Of a DNA stretch of 14,743 bases, positions 6,605-14,743 are shown one piece after another. Below the pieces are notes generated by a model, which was not told the DNA's origin, made no database searches, and saw only the letters and a program-made list of their open reading frames with translations. The translations under genes were made by a program, and so were the position numbers. Source of the DNA: Nitrospira sp. (GTDB lineage Bacteria > UBA9089 > CG2-30-40-21 > SBAY01); contig SBAY01000085.1 in NCBI GenBank assembly GCA_005239945.1, forward strand, positions 1 to 14,743, written 5' to 3'. Numbering within the stretch: position 1 is the first letter of the stretch; each line of letters opens with the position of its first letter.

Positions 6605-9600
6605 GTAAAAGAATTCTATTAGGAGTAATGTTGATGATAGGGTTTTTCTTTAAAGTAGAATTTATTGAAGCAACAACAACTGTAAGTGGAAATCAAAGTG
6701 GTACTTGGTCATTGGTTAGTAGCCCTTATATAGTTACAGATACTGTTATTGTACCTACTGGAAAAACACTTGTTATTGAACCAAAGGTAGAAGTAAAATT
6801 TGCCACTAATACTGCATTAATGATACAAGGTACCTTAAATGCCTGCGGTACAGAAATAGGGACAATTACATTTACTGGTTTATTCTCTACTACCCCTGGA
6901 CATTGGCAAGGAATCAAATTTATTGATAATCCAGATAAAGGTACACTTGGCTATTCTGTAGTTGAATATGCTAAACAGGCAGTGTATTTAGAAAATGTAT
7001 CAGGAATTACTATTACTCATAATATAATTAGAAATAATAAAGGTGATTATGGAGGAAATGGGCAAAATCAACTACCAGGAGAAACAGGTGGAATTGGAGC
7101 AGGAATATATTTATTATCATCAAGTAATAATACCATAATAGGTAATTTTATCTCTAACAATCAAGGTGGTAAAGGTGGCACAGGCGATGATTTTGGTTCA
7201 GGGGGACGAGGTGGAATTGGGGCAGGGATATATTTATCATCATCCCCTAATAATACATTGAGCGGTAATATTATCTCTAACAGTGCTGGGGGAGAATCTG
7301 GACTTGCTGGAAATGGTGGGTGTAGTGGCAATCAGGGCAACGGTTATGGTATCTATATTACTTCTAATAGTTACAATAATATAATTGACACTGCAAATAC
7401 TTATAATAATGAGCCTATTCATTATTATTGGGGGATTACTTTACCTACTATAATTGAATATCAAACTTTGACATTGGCAGGTTCTGGTTCAACAAATCTT
7501 GGTCGAATAGTATTAATAAACTGCTCAAATTTTACTATTAGAAATAATTATATTACTGGAGGTATTGGCGAAAATGGTAAAACTGGTAGTAGGAGGGGGA
7601 GAGGTGATCAAGGTGGTATTGGAGCAGGAATATATTTATTATCATCAAGTAATGTTACTATAGCAAATAACACCCTTTCCAATAACCAAGGAGGTCAAGG
7701 TGGAACCGATGGTAACCAAGGTTCAGGGGGTACAGGTGGAATTGGAACAGGAATATATTTGGGTTCGTCTACTAATAATATTATTATAACAGCTAATAAT
7801 ACTATCTATAATAATCAAGGAGGTTATGGTGGAAACGCTGGATATTTAGGTTCAAGTGGTGCAGGTGGAATTGGGACAGGGATATATTTGGATTCCTCTC
7901 CTGATAATACAATAATAGGTGGTAATATCATATATAACAATCAAGGGGGAGGCGGTGGAAAGGGTACAGATTGGGCTACAGGTGGCTCTGGTGGAATTGG
8001 AACAGGAATATATTTAGGTTCATCTACTGGTAATACCATAAGAGATAATATTATATCTAAGAATCAAGGTGGTTGTGGTGAAACGGGTGGTTCATGGGGA
8101 TCAGGTGGCTCTGGTGGAATTGGAGCAGGAGTATATTTAGGTTCATCTATTGATAATACTATAAGAGGTAATACTATATCTAACAATCAAGGTGGTCAAG
8201 GGGGACGAGGAGGTTCGCTCGGTTCAGGTGGTCGAGGTGGAATTGGGACAGGAATACACTTAGATTCATCAATTAATAATATTATAATAGATAATCCTAT
8301 TTCTAACAACTCAGGTGGTCAAGGCGGACCAAGAGGTGCTTGGGGTTCAGATGGTAGATCAGGAAATGGTTTTGGTGTATATATTGATTCAAATAGTTAC
8401 AATAATACTATCTTCTCTTCCAACATCTACAATGGTGAACCTATACATTATTACTATGGAATTACTACATCAATTACGATTGAATATCAAACTTTGACAT
8501 TGGCAGGTTCTGGCTCAACAAATCTTGCTCGGATTGTATTAATCAACTGTTCAAATTTTACTATTAGAAATAACTATATTGCTGGAGGTATGGGCGAAAA
8601 TGGACAAACAGGTGGTTATGGAGGTTTAGGTAATACAGGGGGAATTGGAACAGGAATATATTTGGGTTCATCCACCAACAATACTATAACAAGTAATATC
8701 ATCTGTGACAATCAAGGTGGTTATGGTGGAAGTGGAGGACTTCATGGTTCAGGTGGTACAGGGGGAATTGGAACAGGAATATATTTGGGTTCATCCACTA
8801 ACAATACTATATCAGATAATATTATTTATAACAATCAAGGAGGTCAGTATGGACAACATGGCTATGAAGGTTCAGATGGTGCTGGGGGAACTGGTATTGG
8901 AATTTATCTCTCTTGGTCAGACAATAACAAAATTATTAGGAATAACACTATCAAAGACAACTTAGGTAGCACTGGTAATCCAAATGGTAGCGGTATAGGA
9001 ATTTATTGTAAATCTTCTTTAATTTCTGAATGTATTTATAATAATATCTATAACAACCAAACCTACAATCTGCAGACAGACATATCTCCCGGTACACAGG
9101 TAGCAGAGTATAACTATTGGGGTTCTGATCCACCTGCTACTTATACCTTCTCTGGTAATATAGATTATGAACCATGGCTGACAGAATCTGTACCAAAGAT
9201 TATTATTGTTCCTTCGTCAGGTATAGTAGGAACTTTAATTACAGTTTCGGGAGAGGATTTTGGGTCAACAGAGTTAATCCGAATAGATTTTGGGACAACT
9301 CAGACCATTACTACTGTTACTACTAATGCAGGAGGAACATTCAGTACTGTTTTTACCATTAATCTTCAACCTTATGGCACTACTACTATCAGAGCTATTG
9401 GGTTAAGTTCAAATAAAACTGCTTCGAATTCCTTCCATATCCTATCTAATATTATATTACTAACTCCATATTGTGGTACTGTCGGTACTATGGTAACGAT
9501 AAGAGGTAATGGCTTTGGTGCATCTGAGTTAATTAAGGTAGAATTGGGTAAAACACCTACTATTCAAATGACACCTACTTCTGCTTACGGGAGCTGGACA

Positions 9601-12441
9601 ACTGTCTTTACTATTGATACCCAGCCTTATGGGACGACTACAATTAAAGTCATAGGACTTAAGACCCAAGCAGAAGCTATGAATTACTTTTTTATACTGC
9701 CTAATATTATCTTGTTAACTCCTTCCATAGGCACTGTTGGTAGTATTGTTACAATTGCAGGTAATGGATTTAGTAAGCTGGAAGGTATACGGGTTGATTT
9801 TGGGACGACTTTCAATATCTGTATGGTTAGTTCAACTATGGACGGTTCATTCACCACTGTTTTTACCATTGACACTCAACCCTATGGCACTACCTCAATT
9901 ATTGCGACTGGACTTACTTCCGTCTCAAAGGCTTTTACTTTGTTTAAAATTCTACCCAAGATTACAGCTTTTCCGACATCTGGGCAAGTAGGAAGTCTTG
10001 TTACAGTAGCAGGTAATGGTTTTGGGGCTTCGGAATTAGTCAGGTTTGCATTTGGCAATACTCCAACTATTACTACTGGTAGTACTAATAGCAGAGGTGA
10101 ATTTCAGATTGTCTTTAGCGTTAATAATCAGCCGATTGGGACAACGACTATTATGGCTAATGGACTGAGGAGCGGTGGTTCTACCATAGCTAATTTTTAT
10201 ATCCTACCGTTCACTATCCTGAAGATTACCCCGTCATTACAGAATATAGCCCTTGGGTCAACCTTTACAACCCAGGTTGAACTACTTAATGTAGTGCAGT
10301 TATTTGGAGGGGATATACATCTAAAATTTGACCCGAATATTCTTGAGGTAATACAAATAGGTAGTGGCACATTCCCTGCAAATCCCATGATAACAGGTAC
10401 CTTCAGTAATACTACTGGCTGGATACACTATGGGTTTTTCTTATTTTCTCCAGCCTCGGCAACCGGCTCAGGGGTAGTATGTAATATTGTCTTTAAAGGG
10501 ATTACCGGTGGGAAATCAGATGTTGTCTTTGAATCTGAGGGTAATCATAAGACAAAATTATTAGATACCAATGGAGTTCCAATCCTCTGGACAAAACAAG
10601 AGGCTTTTTATCGGGTAATAGATAAGGTTTCTGTCGAGCCTGAAGAGACAATAGTCAAAGCCGTGGATGCATTAAGTTATACCGGGTTAGCCTATTACGG
10701 CACAAATACCATGGATGTTACCGGCTCGACTACATTTACGGCAAGTGGTGGTGGCAGTTTTACCGTGAATATCTTCCTGGCAAAATACATGGGCACATAT
10801 ACCATTACTGGAGAATATCTCGGATTTATCGGCACAACTACGGTCATCATTATTCCAGGTACTCCAACTACCTTAGTTTATGTCTCTGGAAATAACCAGG
10901 TTAATACCTGCACCCTGACCTTAAAAGAGCCATTTGTCGTTAAGGTAGTTGATAGCTATGGGAATCCCTGTGCGGATGTAGAGGTAAATTGGGAGATTAG
11001 CAGTATCCCTGTTGGTGCCACAGGCTATGCACTATCCTCAACCAGGACAACAACCAATATTTGTGGAACAGCCTCCTCCTTTCTCACCCTGGGCACAGAG
11101 CCACCCGGAACATATACAATCCAGGCTATTTCAATTTTATTAAGTGGGTCTCCCTGTCCCTTTAGTGCCTATTCATTAAGGAGATTTGGTAATATTGCCG
11201 GGATTTGCCTGATAGACCTTGGTGGAACACGGACATTAGGGAGTATAAGTGTTATGGTAAAGATTGTTGAACTTAATACTACAACCACGACACAGAATTC
11301 CTCTTTCTTTTTTGAAAAGATACCGGTGGGAAGTTATACCCTTAATCTTGATACTACCGGGGCATCACCGGCAAATGTAGTTGGTGTTCGCATCTTAACC
11401 ACACAATTTGAAGATACGACCGATGCGGGTACTATTAGTTTGTTAGCCGGGGATGTAACTAATGATGGTCAGGTAAATATTGATGATTGGCCGGTCATAG
11501 CCGATGCCTGGACTATTTCAGCTACTTCAACGATGACACAATGGCAAACAAAATACATAGAGGCAGATTTTGACCATAACGATAAAGTGAACATCGACGA
11601 TATCTATATCTTTAGCCAGAACTTTGGAAGACAACAAACAACTTATAAATGTGCTAAAAAGATAAAATCGATGACATCTTCAGGTAAAATAGAACTATCG
11701 TTTAATCTTGAGACCTTAGAAGGGGTAGATTTAGAGAATCTACGGATAGGGGATATTATTAATCTAAAGATATATCTTCGTGAGGCAAAAGGTTGTCTTG
11801 GAGGAGAGATACATCTATCATTTAATCCGCAGGTATTGCAGGTAATTAGTGAAAAAATCATACCAGGGGATTATCCAACCGCAGATATAGAAAACTCACG
11901 CTATAAATTTGAATTTAAAAATAGTGCCGATAACAGCCTTGGGGTAATCGATTATGCAGTAGGTATAACCACCAAAGAGCCAGGAGATGGCGGATTATTG
12001 GCTATTGTGCCATTCAAGATAATCTCTAACAACGCCTATTCTAAGATTGGATGTGATTTTAAGGAGGAAGAAAACAGGCAAACCATGTTTATCGAACAAA
12101 CTGGCAATGAAGAAGAATTGACTAAACCTAAGGTAGAACCAGATGAGATTATTATCAGGGTGCCGCCAATATATAGTGATTTAATCAATATTCGAGTATA
12201 TCCTAATCCAGCCAGGAAAGGACAGGAGGTAACATTTGACCAACTCACCTCTGATAAATTGACTACCTTGAGAATATATAACCTTCTGGGTGAATTAGTC
12301 TATGAAAAGGAAGGTAAGAATGCGATTACCTGGAACTTAAAGAATAAAGATGGTGAAGAGGTGACCTCCGGGATTTACATCTATTTCTTAAAGGATGAAT
12401 TGGGGGCGACTAAGAAAGGTAAGGTTGGAGTGATTAAGTAA
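6601..12441 (+). CDS. Giant secreted modular protein: beta-helix, four IPT/TIG-like domains, cohesin-dockerin-cohesin, type IX-like C-terminus
   Basis: A 1946-residue exported protein. Order: signal peptide (about 1-24); right-handed beta-helix (25-860) with Gly-rich 41-residue repeats (GGIGTGIYLGSS, NTI, NNQGG) closing with a YNYWG motif; four 85-residue IPT/TIG-like repeats at 865-1203; cohesin-like domain about 1205-1340; Ig-like segments about 1341-1527, the second Big_1-like (VVDSYGNPCADVEVNWEI); a small regulatory-type Ig domain about 1530-1610; dockerin with loops at D1618-D1629 and D1656-D1667; second cohesin-like domain about 1690-1840; FlgD/type IX sorting-like end 1862-1946 starting INIRVYPNP and ending KKGKVGVIK. 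Probably surface-bound or released, perhaps binding or modifying polysaccharide; no catalytic residues could be assigned. Its gene overlaps that of the GT117-like enzyme, which may glycosylate it. Domain calls are from motifs. Confidence 0.85.
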   Translation: MSKRILLGVMLMIGFFFKVEFIEATTTVSGNQSGTWSLVSSPYIVTDTVIVPTGKTLVIEPKVEVKFATNTALMIQGTLNACGTEIGTITFTGLFSTTPGHWQGIKFIDNPDKGTLGYSVVEYAKQAVYLENVSGITITHNIIRNNKGDYGGNGQNQLPGETGGIGAGIYLLSSSNNTIIGNFISNNQGGKGGTGDDFGSGGRGGIGAGIYLSSSPNNTLSGNIISNSAGGESGLAGNGGCSGNQGNGYGIYITSNSYNNIIDTANTYNNEPIHYYWGITLPTIIEYQTLTLAGSGSTNLGRIVLINCSNFTIRNNYITGGIGENGKTGSRRGRGDQGGIGAGIYLLSSSNVTIANNTLSNNQGGQGGTDGNQGSGGTGGIGTGIYLGSSTNNIIITANNTIYNNQGGYGGNAGYLGSSGAGGIGTGIYLDSSPDNTIIGGNIIYNNQGGGGGKGTDWATGGSGGIGTGIYLGSSTGNTIRDNIISKNQGGCGETGGSWGSGGSGGIGAGVYLGSSIDNTIRGNTISNNQGGQGGRGGSLGSGGRGGIGTGIHLDSSINNIIIDNPISNNSGGQGGPRGAWGSDGRSGNGFGVYIDSNSYNNTIFSSNIYNGEPIHYYYGITTSITIEYQTLTLAGSGSTNLARIVLINCSNFTIRNNYIAGGMGENGQTGGYGGLGNTGGIGTGIYLGSSTNNTITSNIICDNQGGYGGSGGLHGSGGTGGIGTGIYLGSSTNNTISDNIIYNNQGGQYGQHGYEGSDGAGGTGIGIYLSWSDNNKIIRNNTIKDNLGSTGNPNGSGIGIYCKSSLISECIYNNIYNNQTYNLQTDISPGTQVAEYNYWGSDPPATYTFSGNIDYEPWLTESVPKIIIVPSSGIVGTLITVSGEDFGSTELIRIDFGTTQTITTVTTNAGGTFSTVFTINLQPYGTTTIRAIGLSSNKTASNSFHILSNIILLTPYCGTVGTMVTIRGNGFGASELIKVELGKTPTIQMTPTSAYGSWTTVFTIDTQPYGTTTIKVIGLKTQAEAMNYFFILPNIILLTPSIGTVGSIVTIAGNGFSKLEGIRVDFGTTFNICMVSSTMDGSFTTVFTIDTQPYGTTSIIATGLTSVSKAFTLFKILPKITAFPTSGQVGSLVTVAGNGFGASELVRFAFGNTPTITTGSTNSRGEFQIVFSVNNQPIGTTTIMANGLRSGGSTIANFYILPFTILKITPSLQNIALGSTFTTQVELLNVVQLFGGDIHLKFDPNILEVIQIGSGTFPANPMITGTFSNTTGWIHYGFFLFSPASATGSGVVCNIVFKGITGGKSDVVFESEGNHKTKLLDTNGVPILWTKQEAFYRVIDKVSVEPEETIVKAVDALSYTGLAYYGTNTMDVTGSTTFTASGGGSFTVNIFLAKYMGTYTITGEYLGFIGTTTVIIIPGTPTTLVYVSGNNQVNTCTLTLKEPFVVKVVDSYGNPCADVEVNWEISSIPVGATGYALSSTRTTTNICGTASSFLTLGTEPPGTYTIQAISILLSGSPCPFSAYSLRRFGNIAGICLIDLGGTRTLGSISVMVKIVELNTTTTTQNSSFFFEKIPVGSYTLNLDTTGASPANVVGVRILTTQFEDTTDAGTISLLAGDVTNDGQVNIDDWPVIADAWTISATSTMTQWQTKYIEADFDHNDKVNIDDIYIFSQNFGRQQTTYKCAKKIKSMTSSGKIELSFNLETLEGVDLENLRIGDIINLKIYLREAKGCLGGEIHLSFNPQVLQVISEKIIPGDYPTADIENSRYKFEFKNSADNSLGVIDYAVGITTKEPGDGGLLAIVPFKIISNNAYSKIGCDFKEEENRQTMFIEQTGNEEELTKPKVEPDEIIIRVPPIYSDLINIRVYPNPARKGQEVTFDQLTSDKLTTLRIYNLLGELVYEKEGKNAITWNLKNKDGEEVTSGIYIYFLKDELGATKKGKVGVIK
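7087..9006 (+). repeat. Eleven 123-bp beta-helix repeats, partly duplicated with a 1026-bp offset
   Basis: The codons for GGIG-x-GIYL begin at 7087, 7210, 7612, 7735, 7864, 7990, 8113, 8236, 8638, 8761 and 8884. Most steps are exactly 123 bp (41 residues), with one of 126 and one of 129. Two 237-bp spacers without this motif, at 7342-7578 and 8368-8604, match each other; by hand, 10 mismatches in the last 123 bp. Every element from 7087 to 7857 recurs exactly 1026 bp later, so this segment was duplicated without net indels. Confidence 0.9.
9193..10209 (+). repeat. Four tandem 255-bp repeats encoding IPT/TIG-like domains
   Basis: Repeat starts at 9193, 9448, 9703 and 9958; three are 85 residues and the last 84. 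Shared features are a P-x-x-G-x-VG-x-x-VT-x-x-G-x-GF start, an FG after the second strand, VFTI with QPYGTTTI in the second half and an F-x-ILP end. Nucleotide divergence is much greater than in the beta-helix repeats, so this is an older array held by selection on protein. Confidence 0.85.
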
Positions 12442-12496
12442 ATAGTTGGATTAAGTTTTAGTAATCGGATTAACTTCCCATTTTTAAGGAGAAAAG

Positions 12497-14626
12497 ATGT
12501 TGCAGGAACGGACAGGGGAATCTGATAAACATTTTCAAAGATTATCATCATTATACATAATTAGTAAGGCAATGGGCTCAACAATAATCCTTGATGAGCT
12601 GCTTGATTTAATTATGGATGCCTGTATTTCAGAATTGGATGCAGATACCGGCTCGATAATGTTACTTGATGAAGAAAAAGAGGAATTAAGCATAAGTATA
12701 GCCAGGGGCTTACCAAAAGAGGTAATTAAAAATACAAGGATAAAATTAGGTGAAGGGATTGCAGGAACCGTAGCTAAAGAAGGAGAACCATTACTTCTTA
12801 TTGGTAAGGTAAAAGACCTCCGCTTTAGAAAGATACGAGAAGAAGAAAAGATAAAATCAGCTATGTGTGTTCCTCTTTCGGTTAGAGATAAGGTCATAGG
12901 TGTAATATCGGTTAATAGATTAATCAAGCCAATAGATTATACTACCGAAGATTTAGGGCTTTTATCATTATTTGCGAGCCAGGCAGCCTCTGCCATAGCT
13001 AATGCCGAACTTTATAGTAAGGCTGAATCAAGAATCCGCGAACTTACCAAAATAAATGAAACTATCCAATCATTAAATTCTGTTATTACCGAAGAGGAAG
13101 AGGTATTTAATCTAATTACCGATGCCTTGAATGAAATAATCAAGGTTGATTTTTGTTCCATACTGCTCCATAAAACTGAAGATAATAACTGGCTTTGGAT
13201 AAAGACATCATATAAAATCCCCAAAGAAATGATTATTAAAACCAGGGATAAGTTGTTAAATATCTTTACGGACCTTTCAGATATTTCTATTTCACCAGAA
13301 CATCTTTCCATAGATATAAAAGATAAATCTATGGCATTAAAAGGGAGGGACTTTAAGTCTTTCCTGGCTCTTCCATTGGTAGTTCATGGGAATGTATTTG
13401 GATTGGTTAATATATGCAGTTTCACAGAAAAGGCTTTTAACCAGGATAGTTTAAGGGTACTATCTACCCTGGTCAATACTGCGGCTATCTCATTTCAGAA
13501 TGTCAAATTGTACCGTGGGATGAGACAGAAGGTTAGTGAGTTGTCCACATTATTCGAGGTGGGAAAGACCATCTCCTCTACCTTAGACTTAGAAAAGGTG
13601 TTGGCCTTAATCTTAGAGGTTGGCGTTCGACTTATGAATGCAGAAATCTGTTCATTGAAACTGATAGGAGAAGAAAAAGAGATTGTCCTGAGTACCTCTT
13701 CTGGTTTGAGTCAGGAATATTTTAGCACCAGGGGAACTACGATTGGTAAGCGTAAAAGTCTAGCCGAAGAGGCACTCCAGGAGAAAAAACCAGTAATTGT
13801 CACGGATATTCCTAATGATAAAGAATATGAACATCCGCAATATGTGATTAAAGAAGGGGTAACTTCTCTATTATGTATTCCCTTATTAGTCAAGGATGAG
13901 TCTATTGGTATCCTGACTGTATATTCCAACCGACAAAAAAGATATACCCAGGACCAGGTGAATCTACTTTCTGCCATAGCCGACCAGGCGGCAATAGCTG
14001 TTGCCAATGCTAAATTACATAAGGAGATACATAACAGTTTTCTGCGAACAGTTAAGGCCTTAGCCGCCGCAGTTGATGCTAAAGACCCATATACCAAAGG
14101 GCATTCTGAGGCAGTAGTTAAATATACACTTGAGATAGCAGAAGAATTAGGGCTTTCAGAAGAAGATATAGAATCATTAGAAATTGCCGCACTCCTTCAC
14201 GATATAGGTAAGATTGGTATAAAAGAGGATGTCCTCCTGAAACCCGGTAAATTGAATGATGAGGAATGGAAGGTAATTAAGGAACATCCTATGATTAGTG
14301 CTAAAATTTTGGGTCCTGTTGAATTCCCTGAAATAATTATGTTAGCCGTTAGACTTCATCATGAACAAATAGATGGGAGAGGATACCCTGATGGTCTATC
14401 TCAAGAAAGAATACCCTTACATGCCAGTATTATCAAGGTAGCCGATGCCTATGATGCTATGACCTCGGATAGACCCTACCGTAAGGCATTGCCTCTTGAA
14501 GTGGCCCTAAGTGAACTTAAAAAAGGCTCAGGAACTCAATTTCACCCAGCGGTAGTAGAGGCATTTCTGAAGATACTTAGACGGGAGCAAGAAGGCGAAC
14601 AAGCAAATCTGCAAGCGGTATCATAA
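12497..14626 (+). CDS. Triple-GAF HD-GYP protein, predicted cyclic-di-GMP phosphodiesterase
   Basis: A 709-residue soluble protein with no signal peptide or membrane segment. GAF domains lie at about 32-173, 200-336 and 363-507; the first and third keep the typical IPL/VPL...GVI core, while the second is more divergent. They are joined by short helical linkers (AESRIRELTKIN, MRQKVSELSTLFEVGK). The HD-GYP domain covers about 518-700 with HDIGK at 568-572, HHEQIDGRGYP at 621-631 and ADAYDAMTSDRPYR at 649-662, so the metal-binding and GYP residues are intact and activity against c-di-GMP is plausible. AAGGAG at 12486-12491 sets the ATG. It begins 55 bases after the giant protein gene with no clear terminator between, so it is probably co-transcribed. 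The ligand sensed by the GAFs is unknown; GAFs may bind cyclic nucleotides or small metabolites. Confidence 0.92.
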   Translation: MLQERTGESDKHFQRLSSLYIISKAMGSTIILDELLDLIMDACISELDADTGSIMLLDEEKEELSISIARGLPKEVIKNTRIKLGEGIAGTVAKEGEPLLLIGKVKDLRFRKIREEEKIKSAMCVPLSVRDKVIGVISVNRLIKPIDYTTEDLGLLSLFASQAASAIANAELYSKAESRIRELTKINETIQSLNSVITEEEEVFNLITDALNEIIKVDFCSILLHKTEDNNWLWIKTSYKIPKEMIIKTRDKLLNIFTDLSDISISPEHLSIDIKDKSMALKGRDFKSFLALPLVVHGNVFGLVNICSFTEKAFNQDSLRVLSTLVNTAAISFQNVKLYRGMRQKVSELSTLFEVGKTISSTLDLEKVLALILEVGVRLMNAEICSLKLIGEEKEIVLSTSSGLSQEYFSTRGTTIGKRKSLAEEALQEKKPVIVTDIPNDKEYEHPQYVIKEGVTSLLCIPLLVKDESIGILTVYSNRQKRYTQDQVNLLSAIADQAAIAVANAKLHKEIHNSFLRTVKALAAAVDAKDPYTKGHSEAVVKYTLEIAEELGLSEEDIESLEIAALLHDIGKIGIKEDVLLKPGKLNDEEWKVIKEHPMISAKILGPVEFPEIIMLAVRLHHEQIDGRGYPDGLSQERIPLHASIIKVADAYDAMTSDRPYRKALPLEVALSELKKGSGTQFHPAVVEAFLKILRREQEGEQANLQAVS

Positions 14627-14676
14627 GACAATAGACTAGTGCTCTGTCACAGGTGATTTGATGAGTAAGGTTGAGG

Positions 14677-14743
14677 TTAAGGTTGAGGTTGAGAAGATAG
14701 AGAAAAATCTCCTTCCTTCTCTCCTTCTCAACCTTAACCTTAA
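14677..14743. repeat. Palindrome of 6-bp units, cut by the window edge
   Basis: TTAAGGTTGAGGTTGAGAAG (14677-14696) is the reverse complement of 14724-14743 except for one G-U-type pair. An inner stem pairs AGAGAA (14699-14704) with TTCTCT (14717-14722). The left arm begins with GGTTGA/GGTTAA units from 14669; the right arm has TCAACC, TTAACC and continues past the window. It lies about 50 bases after the HD-GYP stop and could act as a transcript end, though no T-run is seen inside the window. Confidence 0.75.

Noticed and set aside
8315..8965. Forward-frame ORFs at 8315-8497 and 8705-8965 rich in V, M and L
   Set aside because: They are out-of-frame readings of the Gly-rich beta-helix repeat, have no ribosome site and repeat with the parent gene.
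12535..12927. 130-codon minus-strand ORF inside the HD-GYP gene
   Set aside because: Antisense shadow of the first GAF domain; Ser/Ile-rich low-complexity product, no ribosome site, no recognisable domain.

Overview
The window looks like a chromosomal piece of an uncultivated, AT-rich bacterium with an outer membrane. This is inferred from a PorV-like outer-membrane protein, a PEGA/beta-barrel-type exported protein and a giant secreted protein with a type IX-like C-terminal domain. The mix of a membrane glycosyltransferase with TPRs, FlgD-like tails, dockerin/cohesin modules and palindromic spacer repeats recalls candidate-phylum genomes such as Omnitrophota, WOR-3 or Desantisbacteria. The taxon cannot be fixed from sequence alone. 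All genes lie on the + strand.

Region 1-2725: the tail of a PIN-domain (VapC-like) toxin, then an LsrF/DhnA-type class I aldolase with a clear Schiff-base lysine, then an exported CsgG/FlgT-like protein with two PEGA domains and a probable C-terminal beta-barrel. Region 2726-4132: a near-consensus sigma-70 promoter, a leader with two hairpins, a PorV/PorQ-family outer-membrane protein, and an 84-bp imperfect palindrome ending in four exact 8-bp units. A second consensus promoter follows.

Region 4133-12441 is the centre of interest. A DUF2723 (GT117-like, TMEM260-related) multi-pass glycosyltransferase with C-terminal TPRs overlaps by 4 bp (ATGA) a 1946-residue secreted protein. That protein has a signal peptide, a Gly-rich right-handed beta-helix of 41-residue repeats, four tandem 85-residue IPT/TIG-like domains, a cohesin-like domain, Ig-like domains, a dockerin with two calcium loops, a second cohesin-like domain and a FlgD/type IX-sorting-like C-terminus. 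Eukaryotic TMEM260, the relative of DUF2723, O-mannosylates IPT domains. The coupling of such an enzyme to an IPT-repeat protein therefore suggests an enzyme-substrate pair, and the PorV-like protein next door suggests the export route.

Region 12442-14743: a soluble triple-GAF HD-GYP protein (predicted c-di-GMP phosphodiesterase) probably in the same transcript, then a palindrome built of 6-bp units that runs to the window edge. Related 7-bp unit arrays sit inside the glycosyltransferase gene, in predicted loops between membrane segments. Together these arrays look like one style of dispersed repeat in this genome.
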